Source: DASZVB01 sp035545855
GTDB lineage: Bacteria > Myxococcota_A > Polyangia > Polyangiales > Polyangiaceae
Assembly (NCBI GenBank): GCA_035545855.1
Contig: DASZXK010000094.1
Location: 11,514 to 75,513, forward strand
Length of the DNA: 64,000 nucleotides
Direction: 5' to 3'
In this document: positions 1 through 8,043 of the stretch, piece after piece
Layout: every line of letters starts with the position of its first letter
Position numbering within the stretch: position 1 is the stretch's first letter
Program-made: the position numbers and the translations under genes
The notes under the pieces: generated by a model
Told to the model about the DNA's origin: nothing
Databases searched by the model: none
Seen by the model: the letters and a program-made list of their open reading frames with translations, nothing else

Positions 1-555
1 CCGGTCGAGGACCTCGTACTCCGCGCCCTCGATGTTCAGCTTGAGGAGGTCGACGCCGCCGGGCGCGATCTCTTCGAAGACCCGTGCGGCGTCTCGGACC
101 GACACCGTGGCGCGCGGCGCGTTCTCCCGGACCCCCTCCGGGAAGATGCTCGAGCCCCATCCCTCCTGCCCGAGCGGCAGCGTCGCGTCGGAGTCGTGGA
201 GGCCGTAGCGCAGACAGCGGACCTTCTTCCGGTCTCGGAACCGCTCGTCCAGGGCTGCGAAGCACGCGGGGTTCGGCTCGAAGACGAACACGCGCGGATC
301 GTGGAGCTCCACGATCCGCCCCGCCCACTCCCCCGTGTATCCGCCCACGTCGAAGACGACGCCGTCGGGCCCGAGAGGCGCGTCGTGGAGCAGGTCCGGC
401 GTCGCCTGGAAGCGCCGGAGCCAGCGGAACATGGTCGGGCGGTAGTACTGCGCCTCCAGCAGGGAACGACCGAACTCCGGCGCCGAGGCGAATCGGCGAC
501 GCATGTACCAGACATACGGCGAGAGGAGAGCGCGCTTCAATCGAAACGGAGTCAC
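1..555 (-). CDS. FkbM family methyltransferase, 3' end beyond window
   Basis: Likely SAM-dependent O-methyltransferase of the FkbM family, which methylates sugar or polyketide hydroxyls. About 185 residues are visible before the left edge cuts the gene. Motif I reads VVFDVGGYTGEW, followed by the FVFEPNPA segment and, near the edge, DLLKLNIEGAEYEVL, the family's signature. I chose the GTG at 555 because GAGGAA lies a few bases upstream; an internal ATG at 504 would drop 17 residues that look native. It lies 10 bases after the GT4 gene on the same strand, so the two are probably co-transcribed. The methyl acceptor cannot be told from sequence; neighbours suggest a glycan. Confidence 0.85.
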   Translation of the reverse strand, partial: MTPFRLKRALLSPYVWYMRRRFASAPEFGRSLLEAQYYRPTMFRWLRRFQATPDLLHDAPLGPDGVVFDVGGYTGEWAGRIVELHDPRVFVFEPNPACFAALDERFRDRKKVRCLRYGLHDSDATLPLGQEGWGSSIFPEGVRENAPRATVSVRDAARVFEEIAPGGVDLLKLNIEGAEYEVLDR

Positions 556-565
556 GCTTCGTTCC

Positions 566-1621
566 TCAGGCACTGGCGCGACGACGAGCGGCGTTGCACG
601 AGGTGAGGAGCGCCGCTTCCAGGCGGTCGACGGTGCTCTCCCAGGAGAATTCCCGGGCGCGCGAGAGCCCCGCGGTCGCGAGACGGCGCCGGAGAGGTTC
701 GTCCCGCAAGAGCCGAACGACGTTCGCCGAGAGCGCGTCGACGTCCCCGACGGGCGACAGCAACGCGGACACCTCGTGCTCCGAGTAGTCGAGCATCCCT
801 CCAGCGCGCGTCGACGCGAACGCGCACCCGGTAGCCATGGCCTCGAGTCCGCACAGGTAGAAGCCCTCCTTCCGGCTCGGGCACATGAGCACGGAGGAAC
901 CGTTGTACACGTCCTCGACGAGCGCCGACCGCGACGGCAGGTGTCGGTACTCGATCCAGGGCGCCAGCGTCGGGGGGCGCGGGTCGGTCCCGAACAGCAC
1001 GGCCTCCACGTCGGGAACGGCCGCGCGGATGCGCTCGAGGGCCTCTAGCCCGAGATCCGTCCCCTTGACCGGCAAGACGTGGAACAGCATGGCGACGCGC
1101 CTCGGCCGGTCCTCGAGGGGCCTCGTCAGCCGGAACGTGGAGAGGTCGACGCCGTTCGGCACGTAGAAGACCTCGTCATCGGGGATCCCGCGCTCGAGCA
1201 GCTCCCCCACGAGCGCGCGAGAGACGCAGAGCTTCGGCCCGCGCGGCGCGAAGTCTCGGTCCTCGGCGTCCCGAGAGAAGAACCCGAGCCCCTGGACGAG
1301 GACCGTCGGAACTCCCTTTCCGCGTGGCGAGCCGACGATGGCGCCGTTGAACAGCACGTCGGCGTCGGGAAGGCCCGGGACGTCGTAGGCGACGGAGTGG
1401 TGGACTTCGACGCGGGCGTCGAAGGAGAACCAGTGACGCGACGGAACGACGAATCCGTCGAGGGCCTCCTTCGGGAACCGCTGGGCGATCTCCGGAGCCC
1501 ACCCGTGGTGCACGCCGACCTGGTGCCCGCGCGCGACCAGGCGGTTTGCGTACTCGTAGTAGACGGTCATGCCGCCGACCGGGTGGTCGACGTACGGCGG
1601 CACCAGCATCGTGACGCGCAT
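566..1621 (-). CDS. Glycosyltransferase family 4 (GT-B fold)
   Basis: Predicted retaining cytoplasmic glycosyltransferase that moves a sugar from a nucleotide donor. The N-terminus MRVTMLVPPYVDHPVGGM carries the GG-containing acceptor-side loop typical of GT4. The C-terminal Rossmann half has VAMLFHVLPVKGTDLGLEAL and, further on, SVLMCPSRKEGFYLCGLEAMATG, matching the E-x7-E donor-binding region. At 351 aa it has a usual GT4 length. It sits 6 bases after the upstream methyltransferase and 10 bases before the FkbM gene, so all three form a minus-strand operon. Donor and acceptor are unknown; an exopolysaccharide, O-antigen or glycolipid is inferred only from context. Confidence 0.88.
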   Translation of the reverse strand: MRVTMLVPPYVDHPVGGMTVYYEYANRLVARGHQVGVHHGWAPEIAQRFPKEALDGFVVPSRHWFSFDARVEVHHSVAYDVPGLPDADVLFNGAIVGSPRGKGVPTVLVQGLGFFSRDAEDRDFAPRGPKLCVSRALVGELLERGIPDDEVFYVPNGVDLSTFRLTRPLEDRPRRVAMLFHVLPVKGTDLGLEALERIRAAVPDVEAVLFGTDPRPPTLAPWIEYRHLPSRSALVEDVYNGSSVLMCPSRKEGFYLCGLEAMATGCAFASTRAGGMLDYSEHEVSALLSPVGDVDALSANVVRLLRDEPLRRRLATAGLSRAREFSWESTVDRLEAALLTSCNAARRRASA

Positions 1622-1627
1622 GTCGGC

Positions 1628-2413
1628 TCAGCCGCCCGCTGCCCTGCGCTTCTCGCGGACGCTCGCCTTCAGCTTCTCGACGGCGTCCTGCTGCCGCAGG
1701 AGGTCGAGGTGCCCGGCGGCGTGGACGTAGAAGGCGCGGAGCCGGCTCTGCGTCGGCCCGTCGCTTTCGAAGAGGAGGCGGAGGAGCGTGGAGGACGCCG
1801 CGCTTCCGCCGGGCTTCCGGAGCACTCCGAGCCCGAACCCGTGATGGAAGAGGAACGTCTCGTGATCGGCCTCGAGCTCGGCCCAGTAGCGCCAGGCGCC
1901 GAAGTCCAGCAAGCGCGCGGCCACGTCGTGGAACAGGACGATCCCGCCGGGAACGACCTTCGGATACCAGGCCTCGAAGTCGGCGCGGACGGCCTCGTAC
2001 ATGTGGAAGCCGTCGATGTGGAGGAGGGCGATGCTTTCGTCCGGGAAGCGGTGGACGGCCTCCTCGAACCGCATCCGGAGGAGCTCCGAGAAGCTCGCGT
2101 AGTGGGCCTCGTTGTGCGCGGAGACCTCTCTCCACGTGGAATCGTCGTAGGCGCCCGTGTGCTCGTCGCCGGCCCAGGTGTCCACCGCGTAGCAACGCGC
2201 CTCCACGGCGTGCTCCACGACGGCCTGGCAGAAGGCGAAATAGGAGAGGCCCGCCTGCGTCCCGAGCTCGACCACGACCGCCGGCCGGATGGCGTGGACG
2301 AGGTCGTATGCGAACGGCAAGTGGTCCGTCCAGGTACTGAACACCGCTCGCCGGTTCACGAAGCCCGACAGCGAAGGGGGCAAGTAGATGAGGGGCACGT
2401 CCTCCGGGCGCAT
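1628..2413 (-). CDS. Class I SAM methyltransferase, Methyltransf_24 type
   Basis: A 261-residue cytoplasmic methyltransferase. Motif I is VVVELGTQAGLSYFAF, and the strand-4 region reads IALLHIDGFHMYEAVRADFE followed by PGGIVLFHDV, a pattern of Methyltransf_24 and cephalosporin-hydroxylase-like proteins that modify sugars and secondary metabolites. The ATG at 2413 gives the first residue after which the frame looks like protein; a TATGAT hexamer 12 bases upstream could be its -10 box. First gene of the minus-strand operon with the GT4 and FkbM genes, and divergent from the gene at 2497. The substrate is not deducible. Confidence 0.82.
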   Translation of the reverse strand: MRPEDVPLIYLPPSLSGFVNRRAVFSTWTDHLPFAYDLVHAIRPAVVVELGTQAGLSYFAFCQAVVEHAVEARCYAVDTWAGDEHTGAYDDSTWREVSAHNEAHYASFSELLRMRFEEAVHRFPDESIALLHIDGFHMYEAVRADFEAWYPKVVPGGIVLFHDVAARLLDFGAWRYWAELEADHETFLFHHGFGLGVLRKPGGSAASSTLLRLLFESDGPTQSRLRAFYVHAAGHLDLLRQQDAVEKLKASVREKRRAAGG

Positions 2414-2496
2414 CTGGCTTAGGACATCATAACCTGGAGGAAGTCGCCGCGCCTTTCTCGGGGTCCTCCGGTGTGGGACGATGATGGGTCTCCCGC

Positions 2497-3060
2497 ATGA
2501 GCCTCTCGAATCTCCCCGATCGGCGCTGGATCGAGCGCGTCTACCTGCCCGCTCTGAACGGTCGCGTGCTCTACGTGGGGGTCGAGTTCTACACGGCCCA
2601 CTACCCGTCGCTCGCCACCGGAGCTTCCTCGTTCGTGTTCCTCGACGCGAGCGACACCGCGGAGAAGCACGGCGGCCCGGGCGCGATCCGGGCGGATTTC
2701 TGCGCTCACGCGCCGGCGCTTCCGTACGATCACGTCTCGCTCTACGGACTCGTAGGATACGGCACTCCGGTGGCACGGATGCCCGAGCTCATCGCGCACG
2801 CGGATGGAATGCTGGCCCGGGGCGGCACGCTGATGCTCGGACCCGACAAGCAACCGACCCGCGACGCGTTCCCCGAGGAGATCTGGGCGAAGCTCACCGA
2901 GGAGGTCAAGAAGACGCTCCCGGTCTTCTCCGCGCCGCCAGCGGACTACTGGCGCGATCTGTTCCGGCAACCGCCGCTGGATGCGTACACCGTGCTCGCG
3001 GAGGACGCGGACCTCCCCGACATCAAGAGCAACTACGTGTGGTGGGGGCGAAAGCCGTGA
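2497..3060 (+). CDS. Degenerate methyltransferase-like protein
   Basis: A 187-residue protein that I do not recognise as a named family. It has the outline of a small class I methyltransferase: a glycine strand GRVLYVGVEFYTAHY where motif I would be, an acidic turn FLDAS, and a late HADGMLARGGTLMLGP segment like the post-motif strand. The usual GxGxG is missing, so SAM binding is doubtful. Its TGA overlaps the GTG of the PIG-L gene, so translation of the two is coupled. It is divergent from the methyltransferase at 2413. Likely an accessory protein of the same glycan pathway, but this is inference. Confidence 0.6.
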   Translation: MSLSNLPDRRWIERVYLPALNGRVLYVGVEFYTAHYPSLATGASSFVFLDASDTAEKHGGPGAIRADFCAHAPALPYDHVSLYGLVGYGTPVARMPELIAHADGMLARGGTLMLGPDKQPTRDAFPEEIWAKLTEEVKKTLPVFSAPPADYWRDLFRQPPLDAYTVLAEDADLPDIKSNYVWWGRKP

Positions 3061-3863
3061 GCCCCAGCTTCGACCACGTCTACCTCTCGCCTCACCTAGA
3101 CGACGCCGTCTTCTCCTGCGGCGGGACGATCCTCCGCCAGCGCGCTCGAGGCGAGCGCGTGCTCGTGATCACCGTCTGCGCGGGGGTTCCCGCGGAGGAC
3201 GCGCTCCCGCCGCCCCTCCTCGCCGACGGCCTCCGCGCCGTGGGCGCGACGGCGGCCGACTTCGTCCGTCACCGCCGGAAGGAAGACCGCATTGCGATGG
3301 AGATGCTCGGCGTCGAGTGGGAGTGGCGCGACGAGGCGGACGCGCCGTTCCGTCTCGCCGCGCACTACGGCACGCTTGCGGGCTTGCTCGGCCCCGTCGC
3401 GCCGGACGACCCCCTCGTCCCGAGATGCCGCGAGCTGGCACGGTCGATCGCGCCCGGAGCCATGCTCCACGCCCCGCTCGCGGTTGGAGGGCACGTCGAC
3501 CATCGCATCGTGTGCGAAGCGGCGCTCGCCGCGCGGCGACCGATCTCCCTCTACGAGGACTTCCCCTACGGCGCGCACGACCCCACCGGCGTCGATCGGC
3601 GGCTCGCGGAGCTGTCGGACCTCGGGCTCGTCGAGGAAGCGGTGGCGGTCGCGGACGTGCTCGCTCGGCGCATCGAGGCCTCGCTCGCCTACGCGAGCCA
3701 GGTCGCCTCCCCGGACGACTGGCGGGACCTGGTCCTCTCCCACGCCATACGCATCGGCACCGGCGTCGGCGTCCCCGTCGAGCGCTCCTTCCGCGTCGCC
3801 CCGCGCCCCGGGCCCGACGGGAACCCGCCGGACGCTCAGCCCGCGACCGGGTCGACGCCGTGA
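3057..3863 (+). CDS. PIG-L/LmbE family N-deacetylase
   Basis: Predicted zinc-dependent N-deacetylase of the GlcNAc-PI/LmbE family, removing acetyl groups from N-acetyl sugars (as in MshB or GlcNAc-PI de-N-acetylase). The 268-residue protein has the N-terminal motif SPHLDDAVFSCGG, with His13, Asp15 and Asp16, and the second metal site GHVDHR with His146 and His149. The start is GTG at 3057, overlapping the previous stop. A longer open frame runs upstream but lies inside the preceding gene. The last 28 bases overlap the convergent amidohydrolase. Context of glycosyl- and methyltransferases fits amino-sugar deacetylation in a glycan. Confidence 0.88.
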   Translation: MSPSFDHVYLSPHLDDAVFSCGGTILRQRARGERVLVITVCAGVPAEDALPPPLLADGLRAVGATAADFVRHRRKEDRIAMEMLGVEWEWRDEADAPFRLAAHYGTLAGLLGPVAPDDPLVPRCRELARSIAPGAMLHAPLAVGGHVDHRIVCEAALAARRPISLYEDFPYGAHDPTGVDRRLAELSDLGLVEEAVAVADVLARRIEASLAYASQVASPDDWRDLVLSHAIRIGTGVGVPVERSFRVAPRPGPDGNPPDAQPATGSTP

Positions 3864-5584
3864 CGGAGAAGGCGTCCGGGGGTCGCGCCGGTGCAGTTCC
3901 CTTCGACGAAGATCGGCTCGCCCGAGACGAGGATGCTCCGGTACCCGCGCGCGCGACGCACCCTCCGCCACTCCCCCGCGGGCAAGTCGTGGAGCTTCTC
4001 GACGGGTCCCTCCCCGAGCTCCGCCAGATCGTAAACGACGAGATCAGCGGCGAAGCCCGGCGCGATCCGCCCCCGTCCGGACAGCCCGGCAATCTGCGCC
4101 GGAAGCCCCGAGAGGCGACGGTGCGCCTCCTCCAACGTGAGTCGACCGGTGTCCCGGACCAGCCACGAGAGGAAGTCGGTCGGGTAGGTCCCCGCGGTGA
4201 GGAACTTCACGTGGGCGCCGCCGTCGGACGTGCCGGGCACCGTGAAAGGCGAATCGAACAGGGCGCGCGTCTTGTCGGGGTCATCGTTGATGGGCGGGGA
4301 GATCCACTCCGTGCGCAGGTTCTCCGCGACGGACAGGTCCAGCATCGCGTCGATGGGGTGCCTTCCGAGGCGAGCCGCGATGTCGCGGATAGTCTCGCCC
4401 ACGAAGCTCCGGAAGTCCGGCAAGGTCGATCCGTGCAGTCGGTAGAGGGCGAGCTCTCCGAAGAAGCCGGTGCCGAGTCCCCCGGCGTCGTAGTCCGCGC
4501 GGAGCGCCGCGCGGGTCGCGGGGGCGGATAGCTTCCGCACACGGTCCTCGACGGAGCCGAGGGTGGCCTGTCGCCACGCGTCGCTTGCGTCGAAGAGGTT
4601 CCAGTCCTCGAGCGTCAGCACCGCCGGCGATCGAACGGACGCGGTCTGGGCGAACACGGGGATGCCGGCGCGGTTCGCCTCGTCGACCCACGTGAGCTGC
4701 TCGCGAAAGATCTCCGGCCCCGAATTCAGGGCCATGATGGCGTTGTAGAGGACGGGACACCCCGCGATCTCGGCGAGGCGGGCGGAGAACTCGAAGTCCC
4801 CTCGGAGCTCCGCCATGAAGTTCTCGGCCGTCGTCGTTCCCTGAGAGAACTGGATGAACGCACCGCGGCGACCGCGAAGGGCGCGCGCGAGCTCGAGGTA
4901 AATCTCGTCGGGCGCGAGGTCGGAGATCATGCCGGAACCGTCGTGATCCCGCTGGATGGAGACCAGGCTGCCCGGCACGTGCCGCTGCGCGCCCCAGCCG
5001 ATCGCCCCCGCGTCGAGCGCCTCCGCGAGCAGCGAGAGGATCCGCGCCCGCTCGGGCCCCGTCGGCGAACGTCCCTTCGCGGCGTCGAAGCCGCCCATCG
5101 CGTGCGCGAAGATGGGCGAGACTGGCGCGAGATGGGACAGGTTGATTCCCTTCGGCAGGGCGTCCAGGTGATCCATCCACTGTCCGAACGTCTCCCAGGA
5201 GAACGGGACCGCCGCCTTCATCGACGCGAGGGGGATCGCCTCGTTCCGAGAGAGGGCGAGCATCGCTCGGTCCGCGTCCTCGGGACGAACGGGGGCGAGT
5301 CCGAACCCGCAGTTTCCGACCGTGACCGTGGTCACGCCGTGCCAGCTCGCGATCGTGCAGTACGGATCCCAGTGGACCTGAGCATCGTAGTGCGTGTGCA
5401 GGTCGATCGCGCCGGGGGCGACGACGAGCCCGCCGGCGTCGATCACGCGCCCGGCGGCGTGCGCCGGGAAATGGCCGACCGCCGCGACCTTCCCGCCGCG
5501 AACGGCGACGTCCGCCTGGACGCGCGGCGCGCCCGTCCCGTCGACGACCGTGCCCCCGCGGATGAGCGTGTCGAACTCGGGCAT
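3836..5584 (-). CDS. N-acyl-D-amino-acid deacylase-type amidohydrolase
   Basis: Metal-dependent amidohydrolase, about 582 residues, of the D-aminoacylase group that hydrolyses N-acyl-D-amino acids or related amides. The start matches the family (DTLIRGGTVVDGTG), followed by the metal-site motif IDLHTHYDAQVHWD near residue 65. Later segments GLSGRGRIAPGFAADLVVYD belong to the C-terminal beta domain. I use the ATG at 5584; a GTG at 5602 is also in frame and neither has a clear ribosome site. It overlaps the PIG-L gene tail to tail and is divergent from the radical SAM gene. The exact substrate is uncertain, as this group contains many misnamed members. Confidence 0.85.
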   Translation of the reverse strand: MPEFDTLIRGGTVVDGTGAPRVQADVAVRGGKVAAVGHFPAHAAGRVIDAGGLVVAPGAIDLHTHYDAQVHWDPYCTIASWHGVTTVTVGNCGFGLAPVRPEDADRAMLALSRNEAIPLASMKAAVPFSWETFGQWMDHLDALPKGINLSHLAPVSPIFAHAMGGFDAAKGRSPTGPERARILSLLAEALDAGAIGWGAQRHVPGSLVSIQRDHDGSGMISDLAPDEIYLELARALRGRRGAFIQFSQGTTTAENFMAELRGDFEFSARLAEIAGCPVLYNAIMALNSGPEIFREQLTWVDEANRAGIPVFAQTASVRSPAVLTLEDWNLFDASDAWRQATLGSVEDRVRKLSAPATRAALRADYDAGGLGTGFFGELALYRLHGSTLPDFRSFVGETIRDIAARLGRHPIDAMLDLSVAENLRTEWISPPINDDPDKTRALFDSPFTVPGTSDGGAHVKFLTAGTYPTDFLSWLVRDTGRLTLEEAHRRLSGLPAQIAGLSGRGRIAPGFAADLVVYDLAELGEGPVEKLHDLPAGEWRRVRRARGYRSILVSGEPIFVEGNCTGATPGRLLRHGVDPVAG

Positions 5585-5670
5585 GTCGCTCGTCGTTAGC
5601 ACGGGAGGAAGACCGGGCGAAAGCCGCGAGCCATCCGCGAGATCACGTGATACGCTGAGATTTCAGCCAG

Positions 5671-7572
5671 ATGAGCGCGATCCACGTCCACCCGATGTCG
5701 CTCGGCCCCCCCTCCTTCGGCGACAACGACGTCTTCAGCGCCTTCTACCCGCTCGGCTGCCTGACGGCCTTCGCGAAGACGTATCAGGACGGGCGCCTCC
5801 GCGACGCCTTCGCCTTCGGGCGCGTCACCCCCACGCCCTCGACGCGGCTCACCGAAACGCTCGACGCGCTGCCGCGAGAGCCCGGCGTGTTCCTCTTCTC
5901 CAGCTACGTCTGGAACCACGACATCAACATGGCGTTCGCGAAGGCGGTGAAGGAACGCCTTCCGGGGTCCCTCGTGGTCGTCGGAGGCCCCCACGTCCCG
6001 CGCATGGTGACGCCGAGCAAGGAGTTCTTCGCGCGTCACCCGTACGTGGACATGGCCGCCCGTCACGAGGGCGAGGTCACGCTTGCGGAGCTCCTCGGCG
6101 CCATTTCGGACCAGAAGCTCGACGCCGGGGGGCTCTCCCGGCTCGACCCGACCGGCATCGCGGGGCTCACGTACCGGCGGAACGGCGACGTGGAGCGCAC
6201 TCCGGACAGAGGCCGCAACATGGACCTCGAAACGTACCCCTCGCCCTACACGACCGGCGAGTTCGACCACTGGCTGACGGATCGTCGCTACATCCCCCTC
6301 GAAACGAACCGAGGATGTCCGTACGGGTGCACGTTCTGCGACTGGGGGGCCGCCACCCTCTCCAAGATCGCGCGTTTCTCGATGGACCGCGTGCTCGCAG
6401 AGGTCGATTTCGCGGTGAAGCATCGCATCCACACGATCGGCTTCTGCGACGCCAACTTCGGGGTCCTCCGCAGGGACCTCGACATCGTTCGTTACATCAT
6501 CGCTGCGCACCAGAAGCATGGATATCCGAGGGACGTCGGCTACACGAACGCAAAGAGCGCCAAGAGCCAGCTGCTCGACATCGTGAAGGAGCTCCGAAAC
6601 GCCGGGCTCACGCGCGCGGCGCAGATCTCCATGCAGACGACGGACGAGACCGTCCTCCGGAACGTGGAGCGATCGAACATCAAGACCTCCGAGTACCGGA
6701 AGATGATCGCGTTCTTCCACCGGGAGGGCATCTCGCCGGTGTCGGACATGATGCTCGGTCTGCCCGGGCAGACCTTCCAGACGTGTCAACGAGACCTGCA
6801 ATTCTTCTTCGACAACAAGGTCACCGCGGTCCTGTTCGCGACGAGCGTGATGCCGAACGCCCCCATGGCGGATCCGGCCTATCAGGAGCGCTTCCGGATC
6901 ACCGTGGATGCGGACGGCATGGTGGAGTCCACGTACAGCTTCACACGCGAGGACTACGCGCGAATGTTCGAGCTCTGCCTCGCCTACAAGCTGTTCGTGA
7001 AGCTCGGAGTGCTCAAGTATTTCCTCTACTACGCGCAGATCGAGCACGGCCTCCCGGCGATGGGTTTCCTCGCGCGCTGGCTGGAGAAAGTGTCGGTGGA
7101 CGCGGAGAGTTACCCAATCTCCGCTCGTGTGAAGCGGGATCTCCTCGGAGAAGGGTACCGCGGCGGTCGAAAGGACTGGCTGATGCTCGCCTGGGGAGAC
7201 GACGCCGGGTTCCTCTTCGACGACCCCACGGCGTTCCAGCGGGAGATCCTCGCCTTCATCGAGAAGGAGCACGGCATCGCCCTGTCGGGGACCGCGGTGG
7301 AAGCAGTGCTCGCGGCGAACGCCGCCGTGATGCCGAAGAAAGGTTCCGGCGCGGCCGAAACCGTCTCGGTTCCGCACGACGTCGCAGGCTACTTCGGGGA
7401 CCTGCGACGGCTGCCGGACGTCCTCGAGATCCCGGCGGACTTCGTGCGTCTCTCCGCCCGGGCTCCAGGAGAAGTCCGCGTGCCGGCGCACGCGGCCCGC
7501 GCGTCCTACGGCTTCATCGACATCGAGCTGACGACGGGCGCGCTCGAATTACCGTCGAACCTCGCCATCTGA
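5671..7572 (+). CDS. B12-binding domain radical SAM protein
   Basis: A 633-residue enzyme with an N-terminal cobalamin-binding-like Rossmann half (SLVVVGGPHVPRM around residue 110) and a radical SAM core. The [4Fe-4S] motif GCPYGCTFCDWG supplies Cys216, Cys220 and Cys223. Members of this class methylate unactivated carbons or rearrange ring systems in natural products, glycolipids and cofactors. The C-terminal 200 residues are helical and may position substrate. A TACGCT hexamer ends 14 bases before the ATG and is a possible -10. Its reaction is unknown. It is divergent from the amidohydrolase and next to the glycan genes, which might define the pathway. Confidence 0.88.
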   Translation: MSAIHVHPMSLGPPSFGDNDVFSAFYPLGCLTAFAKTYQDGRLRDAFAFGRVTPTPSTRLTETLDALPREPGVFLFSSYVWNHDINMAFAKAVKERLPGSLVVVGGPHVPRMVTPSKEFFARHPYVDMAARHEGEVTLAELLGAISDQKLDAGGLSRLDPTGIAGLTYRRNGDVERTPDRGRNMDLETYPSPYTTGEFDHWLTDRRYIPLETNRGCPYGCTFCDWGAATLSKIARFSMDRVLAEVDFAVKHRIHTIGFCDANFGVLRRDLDIVRYIIAAHQKHGYPRDVGYTNAKSAKSQLLDIVKELRNAGLTRAAQISMQTTDETVLRNVERSNIKTSEYRKMIAFFHREGISPVSDMMLGLPGQTFQTCQRDLQFFFDNKVTAVLFATSVMPNAPMADPAYQERFRITVDADGMVESTYSFTREDYARMFELCLAYKLFVKLGVLKYFLYYAQIEHGLPAMGFLARWLEKVSVDAESYPISARVKRDLLGEGYRGGRKDWLMLAWGDDAGFLFDDPTAFQREILAFIEKEHGIALSGTAVEAVLAANAAVMPKKGSGAAETVSVPHDVAGYFGDLRRLPDVLEIPADFVRLSARAPGEVRVPAHAARASYGFIDIELTTGALELPSNLAI

Positions 7573-7611
7573 AGGCGGCGAGCCCCTTGGGCACCCCCTC
7601 CGGGGAGCCGC

Positions 7612-7923
7612 TCACGCCGCGCGGCGGTTCATCGGCTCGATCACGACGAGCCCGGCGAGGGTGCATGCATCGAGTAGGAGACCGTCCGACGGCGGGCTCA
7701 CGCCGCACTCGTCCGAAACGGCGCGCGCCGCGACCGCCACCTCGCGGAGCGTCGGCACGGTGGTCGGTACGGCGGTCACGCAGCACCGCGCGCGAGCGAG
7801 CCGGTACGCGGCGATGGGGACGCCGCCCGCCTCTTCTCCGAGCTTCTGGAGTCGCCCGGGAAGGAGCATTCCGTCGAGCCATTCGGCGGGGCGTTCCAGC
7901 TCTTCGGTCGCGGAGTTCGGCAT
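7612..7923 (-). CDS. Small hypothetical protein
   Basis: A 103-residue protein with no family I recognise. It is rich in Ala, Glu and Arg at the start (MPNSATEELERPAEWLDGM), with a central AYRLARARCCVTAVP and a probable C-terminal helix. The ATG at 7923 is preferred over one at 7929 because AAGGAG sits 8 bases upstream. It shares a divergent 120-base gap with the Ser/Thr kinase gene, and that gap holds one copy of the short inverted repeat described separately. No signal peptide or membrane segment is visible. Confidence 0.55.
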   Translation of the reverse strand: MPNSATEELERPAEWLDGMLLPGRLQKLGEEAGGVPIAAYRLARARCCVTAVPTTVPTLREVAVAARAVSDECGVSPPSDGLLLDACTLAGLVVIEPMNRRAA

Positions 7924-7987
7924 GGGCATCTCTCCTTTCAGAACGGCTGCCACGGCGGAAGTGTTAGGGCCAAGTCCCTGGGGCGAG

Positions 7988-8002
7988 GCGCAAGCCTTGC
8001 GC
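7988..8002. promoter_or_regulatory. Short inverted repeat, candidate operator (copy 1)
   Basis: The 15 bases GCGCAAGCCTTGCGC form 7-base perfect arms around one central C. It lies in the divergent gap between the genes starting at 7923 and 8044. The CGCAAGCCTTGCG core recurs exactly at 17053 and with one edge base changed nowhere in its GCAAGCCTTGCG part at 23839; a degenerate copy is at 39881. No T run follows, so it is not a typical terminator. Operator role is inference. Confidence 0.5.
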
Positions 8003-8043
8003 TCCGGAACCGTTTGGTTTCATTGTAAAAGCTCGTCGAGCGC

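Noticed and set aside
2481..3056. Open frame extending the PIG-L gene upstream
   Set aside because: It runs in another frame through the methyltransferase-like gene, and its translation is Arg/Pro-rich shadow sequence; the GTG overlapping the stop is a better start.
5603..5670. Cobalamin riboswitch upstream of the B12 radical SAM gene
   Set aside because: The gap is only about 68-86 bases, too short for the aptamer, and no B12-box-like sequence is seen.
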